Shown here: piece after piece, positions 51,851 to 60,957 of the stretch
Layout: the number at the start of each line of letters is the position of its first letter
Position numbering within the stretch: the first letter of the stretch is position 1
Source: Chrysophaeum taylorii
Taxonomy: Eukaryota; Sar; Pelagophyceae; Pelagomonadales; Pelagomonadaceae
Length of the DNA stretch: 64,000 nt
NCBI GenBank assembly: GCA_029834535.1
Contig: JAQMWT010000674.1
Location: forward strand, 62,001-126,000
Direction of reading: 5' to 3'
Translations under genes and position numbers: made by a program
Notes under the pieces: model-generated
Database searches by the model: none
The model's input: only the letters and a program-made list of their open reading frames with translations
Told to the model about the DNA's origin: nothing

Positions 51851-52975
51851 ATGGCAGAACACGCAGCACGAGCCGCACCCAAGGCGATCACAGGTGCGGA
51901 CATATTAAAGCTCGAAGCTCCTGTACTTGAGTTTCTCAACGAAGGAAATCGATTTCAGTTTCAAACCCGCAAGGTATCCTTGCAAATTAAGCACATCAAG
52001 CAATTATTACGGTCCAGTCATGCCGATGCCTTCCTCGAGTACGACTCGTACGAAGCATACACTCGGCCATGCAAGGACTACGAGATCCTCCGGAATCAAA
52101 CTCTCGATCGCGTTTTCCTGGAATGGAAGACCGATAGGGCTGCTGATCTCCGTTTAGCCGTTGATGAATTGCCCCCTGAGTATCAGGAATGGCACTTCAC
52201 CAATGAAGCTTTCCCCAACTTACCTGACGCAGAAGTAGCTCAGCTAGCTACTGTCTGTTACGACAATGAAGTCAAGGCATTACGCCCTGAAATCAATGTT
52301 CGTTTCTTAGAAGAGGAACGAATCTTAAATCGCGCGCACCCGAAAGCATTAGCTTTTGACACCCGTGTTCGTGCCCCTGTTACCATGTTTTCGTTAACTG
52401 CCGCTGACTGGCACACTTATCAGAACACGTATGCTACATTCTTGCATACTTACTTCAATCTTGAAAGTGTTGAAAAACCAGAACTTGCGGCCTGGCCCGC
52501 CATCAATGAGGCGTATAACAAAAGTTATTTACCCTACAAGGCTCGAGCTATTATGCTCATTGCCTTTAGTCACTACGAGTCCGTTACGACTACTGATGTG
52601 TCCTACCTGAAACAGCACTTTAACTCTGTTGTTTATAATCCTAACTGGTATGTCCATGTCTTTATTGAAGCTGTCCTAGCGTTTAGGCAAGTCTCTTACC
52701 AACTTAACCAGGAAGAGACTGACCTTCAATTAGACTTTGGTGCTCTTTGTAAAAAAATTTATGAAGAGATACATCGGCATTATGCCGATAATACCAGCAA
52801 CAATCGTTACGATCGTGGTTGGGTAGACTGGTGTTATATGTATGAAACTCGATCTTCATCTCGGCCTGTGCCAGACGCTGAACGATTTTGTCACCCTACC
52901 AACCCTAGCTATATCATAGAATACGCATTAGACTTATATAATGTGGTATCAAATGGGTCGAACAAAAGACGCTAA
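51851..52975 (+). CDS. Element A gag (374 aa)
   Basis: The protein forms the retrotransposon capsid by position and by homology to the element B copy. It is mostly helical with conserved blocks NRFQFQTRKVSLQ, TYATFLHTYFNLES, YKARAIMLIAFSHYES and NWYVHVFIEA. No zinc knuckle is seen. An arginine-rich, nucleocapsid-like tail is found in the same frame downstream (about 53564-53713) after the stops at 52973 and 53561, which are probably inactivating. The ATG at 51851 is preferred; 51818 is also in frame. Confidence 0.78.
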   Translation: MAEHAARAAPKAITGADILKLEAPVLEFLNEGNRFQFQTRKVSLQIKHIKQLLRSSHADAFLEYDSYEAYTRPCKDYEILRNQTLDRVFLEWKTDRAADLRLAVDELPPEYQEWHFTNEAFPNLPDAEVAQLATVCYDNEVKALRPEINVRFLEEERILNRAHPKALAFDTRVRAPVTMFSLTAADWHTYQNTYATFLHTYFNLESVEKPELAAWPAINEAYNKSYLPYKARAIMLIAFSHYESVTTTDVSYLKQHFNSVVYNPNWYVHVFIEAVLAFRQVSYQLNQEETDLQLDFGALCKKIYEEIHRHYADNTSNNRYDRGWVDWCYMYETRSSSRPVPDAERFCHPTNPSYIIEYALDLYNVVSNGSNKRR

Positions 52976-52985
52976 GAACGCCCTG

Positions 52986-53402
52986 TTTCTTGGCAAAAAC
53001 CCTGCGATCGCCAACCGTTGGTTGCGATGGAGGACGGCGCCTAACACGCTTGCTCCCTGCGGCGGCCCCGGCCGTCCTGGAGTGAGACGGTGCCTGCTCG
53101 CCTCCCGGGCTGGCCGGTTAGCACCCGGAAAGTCCGCGCTGGGATGGGGTTCGCTCGGTTGGGCAGAACGCGACGGACAGGTCGATTGTTCGTGGACCAA
53201 CACGTTTGCGGCCTGCGACGCTTTTGCACGACTTCGCACAAGACCGCGCGCAGTGGCGGTCCGTCATCAACGAGTCCTCGTCCCTCGCCTCAGCCCCAAC
53301 TGCGTGATTTTCCTCTGTGATTCTGGATCGGCTCCTGCCTGTCCGGCCTGGCTCCCATTCTCGGGAGAGGTCTGAAGTTAGTTAGTTAGTTAGTTTCTTG
53401 GC
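52986..53402 (+). mobile_element. 5'-truncated LINE-type insertion, copy 3
   Basis: The 399-bp insert (52995-53393) is flanked by a perfect 9-bp duplication TTTCTTGGC (52986-52994 and 53394-53402) and ends in a (GTTA)n tail. It is homologous to copy 1 (25799-26083). Removing the insert and one duplication (408 bp) restores a common frame across the gag-protease junction, supporting the boundaries. Confidence 0.88.
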
Positions 53403-53713
53403 TACCTTATGTTGAAGGATTGACACCACAACCAAAGCCAAAATTACTACTGACAAACAGGCTGGATTTATCAGACAAAAGTCTGACTCAAACTGCAAAC
53501 ACACTCGCGTCCATTACCTCTTCTCAACCTGGAACACCCTCCACGTTTAACGCTAGACGCTAGCGTAATTCTAACGATGCTCGCCAGCCTTTCTATCGCA
53601 GCGACCTATCGTATTATCGTTCTGGTGATTCTTATGTCACCAAGAAAACTGCTGGACAGTCCCATGACCGTCCAATTTACCCCCGCACTTTCGACAGGTC
53701 CTCTCGATCTAAG

Positions 53714-55051
53714 ATGAAATTATTAGATCGAACGAAGCACACCTTAATTACACTGCAAGAGCAGTGTAGTGAACTTACGAAGCATGTGACAGATAATGAT
53801 ATCACGGCTCAGCTACAACAGAACATCACCAAGTTATTTGAAACTCTGTTGCAATCCGCTGATATTCTGTCAACGACATCTACTGAGGACAATAGTGACT
53901 TACTTCGCCTAAACGAACAACTCATGTTCGCAGAAGACATCATTTATGATGTAGACGTTCATCTATCCTCGACCGAAAAGTCGTTAAACTACGTGGAGTT
54001 ACAACATCATACTGTTGTTACTGCTCCCACCCCAACGGCAACTCCTCCTACTACAGATACCAAGGACGCCTCCAACACACAGGGTAATCCCTCCGATATT
54101 GTGCCTAACTTCTTTACTGCTTCCGCCATCTCGGCTTTACCACCAGCGTTACTGTCCTCGCTATCTTCACAGGTCCAATCAGCCATCAACCAACCACCAC
54201 AAGCCGAAACCACAAGGGATGTCGATCAGACCTCGCTATCATCATTTGATGAGAAGCACGGCATGGCTGATGAGGCTGACGAACCATCACCACCTGTTCA
54301 ACCGATTATCATTCCAAATCACTTGTTATTTCTGGAGAACTTCTTCACTGCCAGCCAATCCACTACTTGCCCACATTCGGAAAATGCACTTCTAACCAAA
54401 TATATGAAGGTAAACAGTGTCCCCCAACATTGTTCCTTTTTATATTTTGACTCTTGTGCTACCATATCATTGATGTCCACATACGATTTTGCAATACCAA
54501 ATCATATTATTCCACTGGATTCCAAATACGCGCCGATTATTATTCAAACTGCCACTGGACAACAACGTGCCTCACATATGATGCTAACACGTAATATAGT
54601 TGTTCCCCTACCAGATCATCCACAAATTGGTTACGTCAAGATTGACTTCGCTTTATGTCTTCAGCCAGTGCACAACCGACATCTCGCCATCTTGAGCATG
54701 CTCGAGTGGAACCAGACGAACCTGACCACTGTGTTCAATGATCGATCTGAGCCAAAGCGCAGCGCTGTCACGAGCCGCATAGACAAAGATGTGCGTATTC
54801 CCATACATTACGTAGCAGCTAATTCGCCTGCTCTCCCCTGTCTCACATACAACATCGCTCGCGACAAGCAACTCGAACTACGCTCCCTCGCATTTCCGCT
54901 CAAGCGATACCACGAAAACAGGGATCTACTCGCATATTACAACTATCTCCTCAAGAGAGTTTTACCAGATAGCCCGTGGATTCGCCCTTTGGTTCTTAAT
55001 CTTCGGAAACAGAACAAGTTCGTCCAGCAAAACACTCCGCCGTTAACATGA
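53714..55051 (+). CDS. Element A protease region (445 aa)
   Basis: This is the aspartic-protease part of the polyprotein. An N-terminal linker contains the first S-L-N-Y motif. The protease core has LYFDSCATISLMS at 54449, where copia and retroviral proteases have D-[T/S]-G-[A/S]. A strand-rich segment follows (IIIQTATGQQRASH, RNIVVPLPDHPQIGYVKIDFAL), ending with HLAILSMLEWNQT. Element B has the matching YADTCASQ. The real frame begins upstream (from gag); the 53714 ATG is only the first after the TAG. It ends at a TGA shared in position with element B. Confidence 0.75.
   Translation: MKLLDRTKHTLITLQEQCSELTKHVTDNDITAQLQQNITKLFETLLQSADILSTTSTEDNSDLLRLNEQLMFAEDIIYDVDVHLSSTEKSLNYVELQHHTVVTAPTPTATPPTTDTKDASNTQGNPSDIVPNFFTASAISALPPALLSSLSSQVQSAINQPPQAETTRDVDQTSLSSFDEKHGMADEADEPSPPVQPIIIPNHLLFLENFFTASQSTTCPHSENALLTKYMKVNSVPQHCSFLYFDSCATISLMSTYDFAIPNHIIPLDSKYAPIIIQTATGQQRASHMMLTRNIVVPLPDHPQIGYVKIDFALCLQPVHNRHLAILSMLEWNQTNLTTVFNDRSEPKRSAVTSRIDKDVRIPIHYVAANSPALPCLTYNIARDKQLELRSLAFPLKRYHENRDLLAYYNYLLKRVLPDSPWIRPLVLNLRKQNKFVQQNTPPLT
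53971..53991 (+). other. SLNY motif 1 (possible cleavage site before protease)
   Basis: The first of three 21-bp sequences sharing 19 positions, including GTCGTTAAACTA, reads T-E-K-S-L-N-Y in the polyprotein frame. It lies between gag and the protease core. Confidence 0.6.
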
Positions 55052-55066
55052 ATACTTTTTCGCCCA

Positions 55067-56860
55067 GTGTTTCTCTCACAAGAGCCCAATCTTCGCAAAT
55101 CCTCCGTCATGTTACTCTGTTCTGGTTTGTCAACCCCAGCGTTCCTGTCTCAAGCCACTAATGACTTAGGCTTAAATATCAATGTAAAAGTTGTTGTTGA
55201 GTCTGATGATACGCTTGTGCGCATGTTACGCCACCGTTTTCCTACAGTATTATTATTTGAATCTTTACCCACCTTTATCAACCACCTTCACCTAATCTCA
55301 GCCGAGGAAAGGCGCAAATTTTATTGCGATATTATTGAGATCACTCCTGCCTGCACCAACAGGAATCTACTAAAGCAGCATAAGACCGAAGACTTACACA
55401 GCCTGCTCGACGACTCTCTGTTTGACAGCATGCTGTCTGTCATCAAACTTCTCCAACCATTGGTACTACTGGCTGAGATGACACCACCCCTCAAGTACTG
55501 TCATCAAGACCACATCAATATCGCCAATCTCATCCATGCCACACTCCATTACTGTGTCGATGTTGTTGACAGGTTCCCGACCTACCTCTGTGGCGACTAC
55601 CAATCTAGGGAAAGATGGATCTGCATCGCACGCAGGTATTCTACTGGACCAATCAACATACTGTCATGGCCTATCCACCACCCACGCCCCTTCTTTAAAG
55701 ATCGTGGATGACATACAGGTCATTCCTAAACGACTTTGGCTATCCAAACGTATCGCCAAAGACTGGATCCGGGTGTTCCCCGATCCTCCATATGTCCCCG
55801 TTCCTAAAACGTTTGCACCTTGCTCTCGCACAGGTTCTGTTCAGCTTACTATGACTGACCTTGAAACACTCAATGTGTTATTCTTGCGCCTTCACTCACA
55901 ACAGGCTCACGAGCAACGCACGCACTCTGTTCAATCCGAGTGTACTTATCATCAGCTGTGTTTCAAACGCTCCTCCTTGGAACCACTGCCACATGCAACT
56001 AACCCACTGCATGTTAAGGCTTTTACCATCCTCTATAACGTGTTTGCCAGATTGCACACTAACTCACCCACTCCTGTGTCCTATTACATAACCGTTTTCG
56101 AAACTGACCAACCGTCACATAGGTTACTACTTACAACCTCATCAACATCACATAATATCTACTTCCTAACCGGCGGGCACCATTCTGACGGCAACCTCAC
56201 CATAGAAAACGCCGCCACCAAATATCATGCTTCCATGGACGCGTTTGGAAGCACGTATACGTTTACTACCTCCAACGTCCCCCGCGACAGAGACAGGTCT
56301 ATATATTTGGAGCCGTTTAAGGGTTACTTGTGGATAATCCAAGCCCTTCCTCAAGTTGGCTCCGCTGCCACCTATGGCACCGCCATACAAAAGCTCTTGT
56401 CCAGGCGCTCTCTTGTGATGCCTGGCTGCCTTACCTACAAGGCCACCGACAATTCTTTCGACTACAAGGATTCTCAGTTTGCTCTGGAAGATCACCACTT
56501 ATCTCATAGTCGCTATATAGGGTATCTTCGTGGAAGTGACCGCAAACTCGGCTCTAAAATCCACTCCATGCTTGCTCCATTGCCCACCGTCCGAGGGTAT
56601 GCCAGCATTATCTTACTCGACCCTCGCAACGGAAAATTACACTATCCTACTCGACCGGAATTGATTCGTGCTAACAACCACACCAAACAACAGGAATCTT
56701 TCCTCTTGTCTCTTCGCCACGACCTTTGCTGCGACATGCTCAGCAATGCTCTGCCTGCCGGTACGTACAGCACACTGTACAAGCACCTTTCGCTCCTCGT
56801 TGCCGATATTAAATCTCTTATGTTGGACCCTACCTTCCAACATACTGCTGCCGTGACGAA
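55067..56860 (+). pseudogene. Element A cytosine-C5 DNA methyltransferase-like domain, frameshifted
   Basis: The order of C5-methyltransferase motifs is visible. Motif I-like LLCSGLSTPAFL (55112); motif II-like VVESDDTLVRMLRHRFP, the usual E-x-D; motif IV ITPACTNRN with the catalytic-position Cys at 55352-55354; motif VI-like LAEMTPP (E kept, N-V lost); motif VIII CGDYQSRERW with Q-x-R-x-R (55601). A region of about 380 residues follows, then PTVRGY...YPTRPELIRANN (motif IX-like) and DMLSNALPAGTY (motif X, N-A-x-P). A frameshift near 55690 joins two frames (55067-55711 and 55536-57494). The predicted reaction is transfer of a methyl group from SAM to cytosine in DNA. The large spacer would hold the target-recognition domain. 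Weak motif I and VI leave activity uncertain. Confidence 0.75.
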
Positions 56861-56971
56861 GAAATCCTATGTATCCAACTTCATGACCTTTGATCCAGCC
56901 TCCACCACGTGTAGAACAGATACCTTGTCTTTGGCACAAGCCTTTATGACGTCTATCTCCAGCAACTGCTT

Positions 56972-56992
56972 GACCGAAATGTCGTTAAACTA
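56972..56992 (+). other. SLNY motif 2 (methyltransferase/integrase junction)
   Basis: The second 21-bp copy reads T-E-M-S-L-N-Y, about 40 residues after methyltransferase motif X ends and about 75 before the integrase zinc-binding histidines. Confidence 0.6.
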
Positions 56993-57119
56993 TATATCTT
57001 CGTCCTACGAAGATACTCTCGCTACTCGTGCTGATGAGGATGCACCTCAAAGTGACCCTGCTGCGCACCAGGATGACGACGCACCACCTCCTCCTGCCTT
57101 GGACACCGAACTCAAGTTC

Positions 57120-58180
57120 GATGTTCGGCGCAAACGTCATATCCCCGCTCATCCCATTCCTCGCAAATCCTTCGCACACGGATCCGCTGAATACCTCAAC
57201 GCCAAAGAACGTGCCAATCGCTTCCACCGGGTGCACCACTGCCCCGACAACGTCGCAGCCAAGGCCCCCAACGTACTGGCTCGCCCTGGCTTCTCTGCCT
57301 CAGACCTACCGTATCGCGACTTATGCACCGACTGCATCGCACATAACAAGCGCCACCCGCACAAGCACTTCAATCCGACCAAGCCCTCTTTTGAGCAAAC
57401 TCACAAAGCCGGCGAAGTCTGGGCGTGCGACGGCGGCTATGTGACAATTCCATCAGAATGGGGAGGCTTCACACATATTATTGTATTCAAATAACTTATC
57501 TCGAAGTTTCTCTTGGTGTACTTTACACGCACCACCAACGCCACGGAGTTCACTCAAGCTCTGGACTTTGTGTATGACTTTTGTCGTACACAACTCAACG
57601 TGCACATGCGCACCCTCTTCTCTGATGCCTTCAAGCCCTATTTTAGCCAGCACATTACCGCCCCGTACCGCGTCGATAAGGGCATTCAGCTCATCGCTTT
57701 CCCGCCGTACATGCACCACTTTAACTTTGAAGTCGAGTCAGCCATCGGCTTCATCGCCTCCGCCTCCTCAACTCGCCTTCGTTCTCTCCTTAATGCTCAT
57801 TATCGTGGCTCAAAGATCGTGGAACCATCATGTTTCCCTGGGCGGTAATACACACCATCCAAAGCTACAACCTTCTTCCGAACGCCATGCTCGAGCGCAT
57901 TCACCATGCTATCCTGAGTCCGAAACAGCTACTCTACAATCAATTGAGCACCCCCCAGCATGACATGCTCAAGATCTTCGGCGCTGAATGCTACCTTCTA
58001 TTGGAACCCCACGAGCACCACAAGTGGGAACCGTGCCGACGCAAATACTTATATCTATGTTGCGCCAACGCACAAAACCCGCTCGTCTCCCCACGTGTTG
58101 ACCATATTGCCGACGTCGTCCTCAACCCTGAAAACGGACAAATCCGTGTTTCGTCCAAGCTGCAATTCCTCTACATGCTC
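57120..58180 (+). pseudogene. Element A integrase, broken by a stop and a frameshift
   Basis: The HHCC zinc region reads RFHRVHHCPDN...YRDLCTDCIAHNKRH. The catalytic core has GEVWACDGGYVTIP (first D), then in the same frame after a TAA at 57492 LFSDAFKPYF (second D) and HFNFEVESAIG (E). The frame shifts near 57835 into MFPWAVIHTIQSYNLLPN and the copia-type LYNQLSTPQHDMLKIFGAECY segment. A D-D-E set is therefore present but the gene is broken. Confidence 0.78.
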
Positions 58181-60820
58181 CAGCATCCTACTCCTGATCC
58201 TGAACTTGCTCCTCCGCCTCACGCTCCTCCCGCGCCTTTCTCGCTCACACCCCACGCTGCTATCCAAGACCATTCCATTCAGAGGGGGGCACGGACACTT
58301 CATCCTCAGAGGGGGCACTCTCCACCTCCCTCAGCTCCTTCTTCGTCCCCTGCTCCTGCTTCTCCTCCCTCTTCCGACGCTCCCGTCGACGATTCTGGCT
58401 CTATGCCACCGCCGCCCTTGCTTCCTTCTTACAAAGACCTTTTTGCACAAGATGACCTCATTCTTGTCCCAGGTTCCAAACAACCTATCACCCGCAAGGC
58501 AACCTCCATGAAATATATCCAAGCCCGGCTGCAAGCGTCTACTGTTGGTGCTTACAAAGCCGCTGGTGGCAAACTCGCCGATTTCCGCTGGGATCTTCGC
58601 CACCATTTTCTTACGTTCAAGTCGCCCGCCCTCTCCGCCCTTCATCTCAATGGTGGTATCCTCTGGTCTGCTATCTGCTCAGAGGGGGAACATGCGTTGT
58701 TAGCTCGTCTTCTTCTCCCGTTGCGCACTGACTTACTTGCCCGCTACCCGCACGTCGATGGTTACTTCGCCCACGCTAAGTGCGCATCCAGCATCCCAGC
58801 TGCAACCTTTTTAACTGCTGATGGTTCACCTACGTGCCCCATTCCTCAGCCCCTTTTATCTGCGTTCACTGAACACGCTGCTGCCTTTGGCACTTCTTCC
58901 TTACAATATGCACTTACGTATCTGGCGCCGACCAGCTTTATCGATCACAACTCCTCCGAGTTTGGCGCTAATTCTGCATCTCCGGCTGACTTGGAGGAAT
59001 ACCTTCTGGTCTCTACAGAGTATATCACCCAGGTATTACATACCGACACTACTATCCATATTCAACTGGAATCTGCTTCCTCTACCCCTCCTACTGACGC
59101 TGTTTCCGCTTATCCCGAAGACGCGCACACTGCCTCGACCGCAACGTCGTTAAACTATAGTTCACCAGCCACTGTTGGTCCTGACGAATATAAGGTCCAA
59201 GAAGCGGAAGTTTCCATCGACGAATATAAACTTAAGTGCCTCCACGGTATGTCGCCTGAAGACAGGCACGCCTACCTCAAGGCCATCGCCAAGGAACTCC
59301 ACGACATTATCCGCTTTGGCTGCTTGAAACTTTCTTTACCCGACGGTGTCTCTCACCCTATTGACATCAGGATGGTGTTGAAGATTAAAACAGACTCTGC
59401 AGGCAAATACGTTAAGCACAAGGCTCGCCTTGTGCTACGTGGCTTCCTAGCATCTCTTGGCGCCGATTTCTTTGGCACCTTCAGCCCAATGGCCACAATG
59501 ACCGCAATCCGGGTACTACTGGCTATTGCAGCATACAAGCAATTGCCTGTCTACCACGCAGACGTCCCGAACGCCTTCGTTCAGTCTGATATTTATGCCA
59601 ACGTCTATGTTCAGTTACCAGACGGCATCAAGCTTATCGACCCCGATGACGCTAAGTACAAGGGCCGACGCCTACCGAAACTGCTGAAGTCACTTTATGG
59701 ACTTCGGCAATCGCCATCTCTTTGGAACAAAGAGATAGACGGCTTCTTCCGTAGCCTTGGCTACAAGCGCCTGCATTCGGACTCTTGCCTACATGCTCGA
59801 GTATCCGCACATGCTAAGTTCGTCGTATGCAGTTTGTCTGTAGAAGACATTGTTATTGTGTCCAATGATGACACTCTTTGTACTGAGTTACAGGATGCCC
59901 TTCACAAACGGTATGCTGTAGAGCAGTTTGAACCTGTCCATACCCTCCTAGGCATGCGTGTGTGTCGCACATCTGATGGATACATTTCTCTGGATGTGCA
60001 AGCCAAGCTTGATGAACTCTTCGCTGATCACCCTGTCTTGCAGCAACTAACTCCGCTTAAACATCCAATGTCCTCGTCCTTCAAGTATAAAGATGGCACT
60101 CCCAGCTCTGAAACAGAGTTGTACATCAACTCGCACTTTGCCACCCTCCTTTGCAGGCTGGTGTTCATGCAAGTTGCCTGCAGACCTGACTTCTCGCAAG
60201 CCTTGGGCAGATGTTCGCGTGGTATGCTTGCACCCACGTATGTTCACGTCCAAATGCTAGAACACCTGCTCCGCTACCTGAGGAAGCGGGAAAACCGCTC
60301 ACTTCGCCTCTGGTTCCATCCTAAAGGTAATGCTATTGAAGCTCACCTTCGCACTGTCTCCGCTAATCGAATTGATCTTTCCACTGTGGTTGACTACCAA
60401 CCGCAGGATGTATCCACTGGACAGTTTGATCCCTTAGTTGCCATGGTTGACGCTGACAATGCCCCTTCCTTAGCACAGGAAGATAGGAAATCTACCACCG
60501 GGTTTGTCTTCTATCTTTTCAACTGCCTTATTGGTTGGAAAAGCAAGCTTCAACCGATTGTCTCCTGCTCAACTCACGAAGCTGAGTTGATTGCCCTCAG
60601 TATTTGTGCTGATGAAGCTGTTTGGCTACGCAAGCTACTGTTGGAACTCTCCTTTGTCGTCAACCCCACCTTCTACGTCAACAATGTTAATGGTGAGAAC
60701 ACCGCTGATCCTGTTGATTTCGCAAAGTCAATTAGTCCTCTGATTTGTGCTCAAGCTCATCATCATGGTCTAGCGCGTCCCGAGGTATGTAGCACTATAC
60801 ACTTAACCTTTCTCGTGTAG
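57830..60820 (+). CDS. Element A integrase C-terminus, RT and RNase H (996 aa frame)
   Basis: After the integrase tail and a proline/serine-rich linker, the copia RT runs from about 59230 to 60200. It has DFFGTFSPMATMTAIRVLL, YHADVPNAFVQSD and LLKSLYGLRQSPSLWN, and at 59837-59848 S-V-E-D where Y-V-D-D is expected. RNase H has DADNAPSLAQEDRKSTTGFVF and SCSTHEAELIAL. It then jumps from FYVNN to NTADPVDFAKS, missing the usual K-H-I-D...H segment, so an internal deletion is likely. The last codons lie in the 3' LTR. Confidence 0.88.
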   Translation: MFPWAVIHTIQSYNLLPNAMLERIHHAILSPKQLLYNQLSTPQHDMLKIFGAECYLLLEPHEHHKWEPCRRKYLYLCCANAQNPLVSPRVDHIADVVLNPENGQIRVSSKLQFLYMLQHPTPDPELAPPPHAPPAPFSLTPHAAIQDHSIQRGARTLHPQRGHSPPPSAPSSSPAPASPPSSDAPVDDSGSMPPPPLLPSYKDLFAQDDLILVPGSKQPITRKATSMKYIQARLQASTVGAYKAAGGKLADFRWDLRHHFLTFKSPALSALHLNGGILWSAICSEGEHALLARLLLPLRTDLLARYPHVDGYFAHAKCASSIPAATFLTADGSPTCPIPQPLLSAFTEHAAAFGTSSLQYALTYLAPTSFIDHNSSEFGANSASPADLEEYLLVSTEYITQVLHTDTTIHIQLESASSTPPTDAVSAYPEDAHTASTATSLNYSSPATVGPDEYKVQEAEVSIDEYKLKCLHGMSPEDRHAYLKAIAKELHDIIRFGCLKLSLPDGVSHPIDIRMVLKIKTDSAGKYVKHKARLVLRGFLASLGADFFGTFSPMATMTAIRVLLAIAAYKQLPVYHADVPNAFVQSDIYANVYVQLPDGIKLIDPDDAKYKGRRLPKLLKSLYGLRQSPSLWNKEIDGFFRSLGYKRLHSDSCLHARVSAHAKFVVCSLSVEDIVIVSNDDTLCTELQDALHKRYAVEQFEPVHTLLGMRVCRTSDGYISLDVQAKLDELFADHPVLQQLTPLKHPMSSSFKYKDGTPSSETELYINSHFATLLCRLVFMQVACRPDFSQALGRCSRGMLAPTYVHVQMLEHLLRYLRKRENRSLRLWFHPKGNAIEAHLRTVSANRIDLSTVVDYQPQDVSTGQFDPLVAMVDADNAPSLAQEDRKSTTGFVFYLFNCLIGWKSKLQPIVSCSTHEAELIALSICADEAVWLRKLLLELSFVVNPTFYVNNVNGENTADPVDFAKSISPLICAQAHHHGLARPEVCSTIHLTFLV
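59137..59157 (+). other. SLNY motif 3 (integrase linker/RT junction)
   Basis: The third 21-bp copy reads T-A-T-S-L-N-Y and lies about 25 residues before the start of RT homology (EYKLKCLHGM). Confidence 0.6.
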
Positions 60821-60957
60821 TTCTAGATGCCGCCTGTCGTGTTCTGAGGATATAGGGAACATAACCTTTCATTCCCCGAATTAAATACTTCCAGACGTTC
60901 ATGATGAGACGGGATGGTTTCCCAGGTGATTTACCACTGCACGCTAAATGCTGTGCA
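60726..60957 (+). repeat. 3' LTR of element A
   Basis: It is the partner of 51096-51327, ending GTGCA at 60957. Sequence of element B (GTATCAAAGATGACG) follows immediately. Confidence 0.72.

Larger units (their letters stand above)
51096..60957 (+). mobile_element. Ty1/copia element A encoding a cytosine-C5 methyltransferase-like domain
   Basis: Bounded by two 232-bp direct repeats, the element carries in order gag, protease, methyltransferase-like domain, integrase, RT and RNase H on the plus strand. It is inactive: TAA at 52973, TAG at 53561, TGA at 55049 and TAA at 57492 lie in the main frame, with frameshifts near 55690 and 57835, a LINE insertion at 52995-53393 and an apparent deletion in RNase H. 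The upstream target duplication could not be identified. Composition is AT-rich compared with host genes. Confidence 0.85.

Noticed and set aside
52940-52960. GGTATCAAATGGG as a plant-type primer-binding site
   Set aside because: It lies inside the gag coding region, not next to an LTR; the real site is at 51328-51341.
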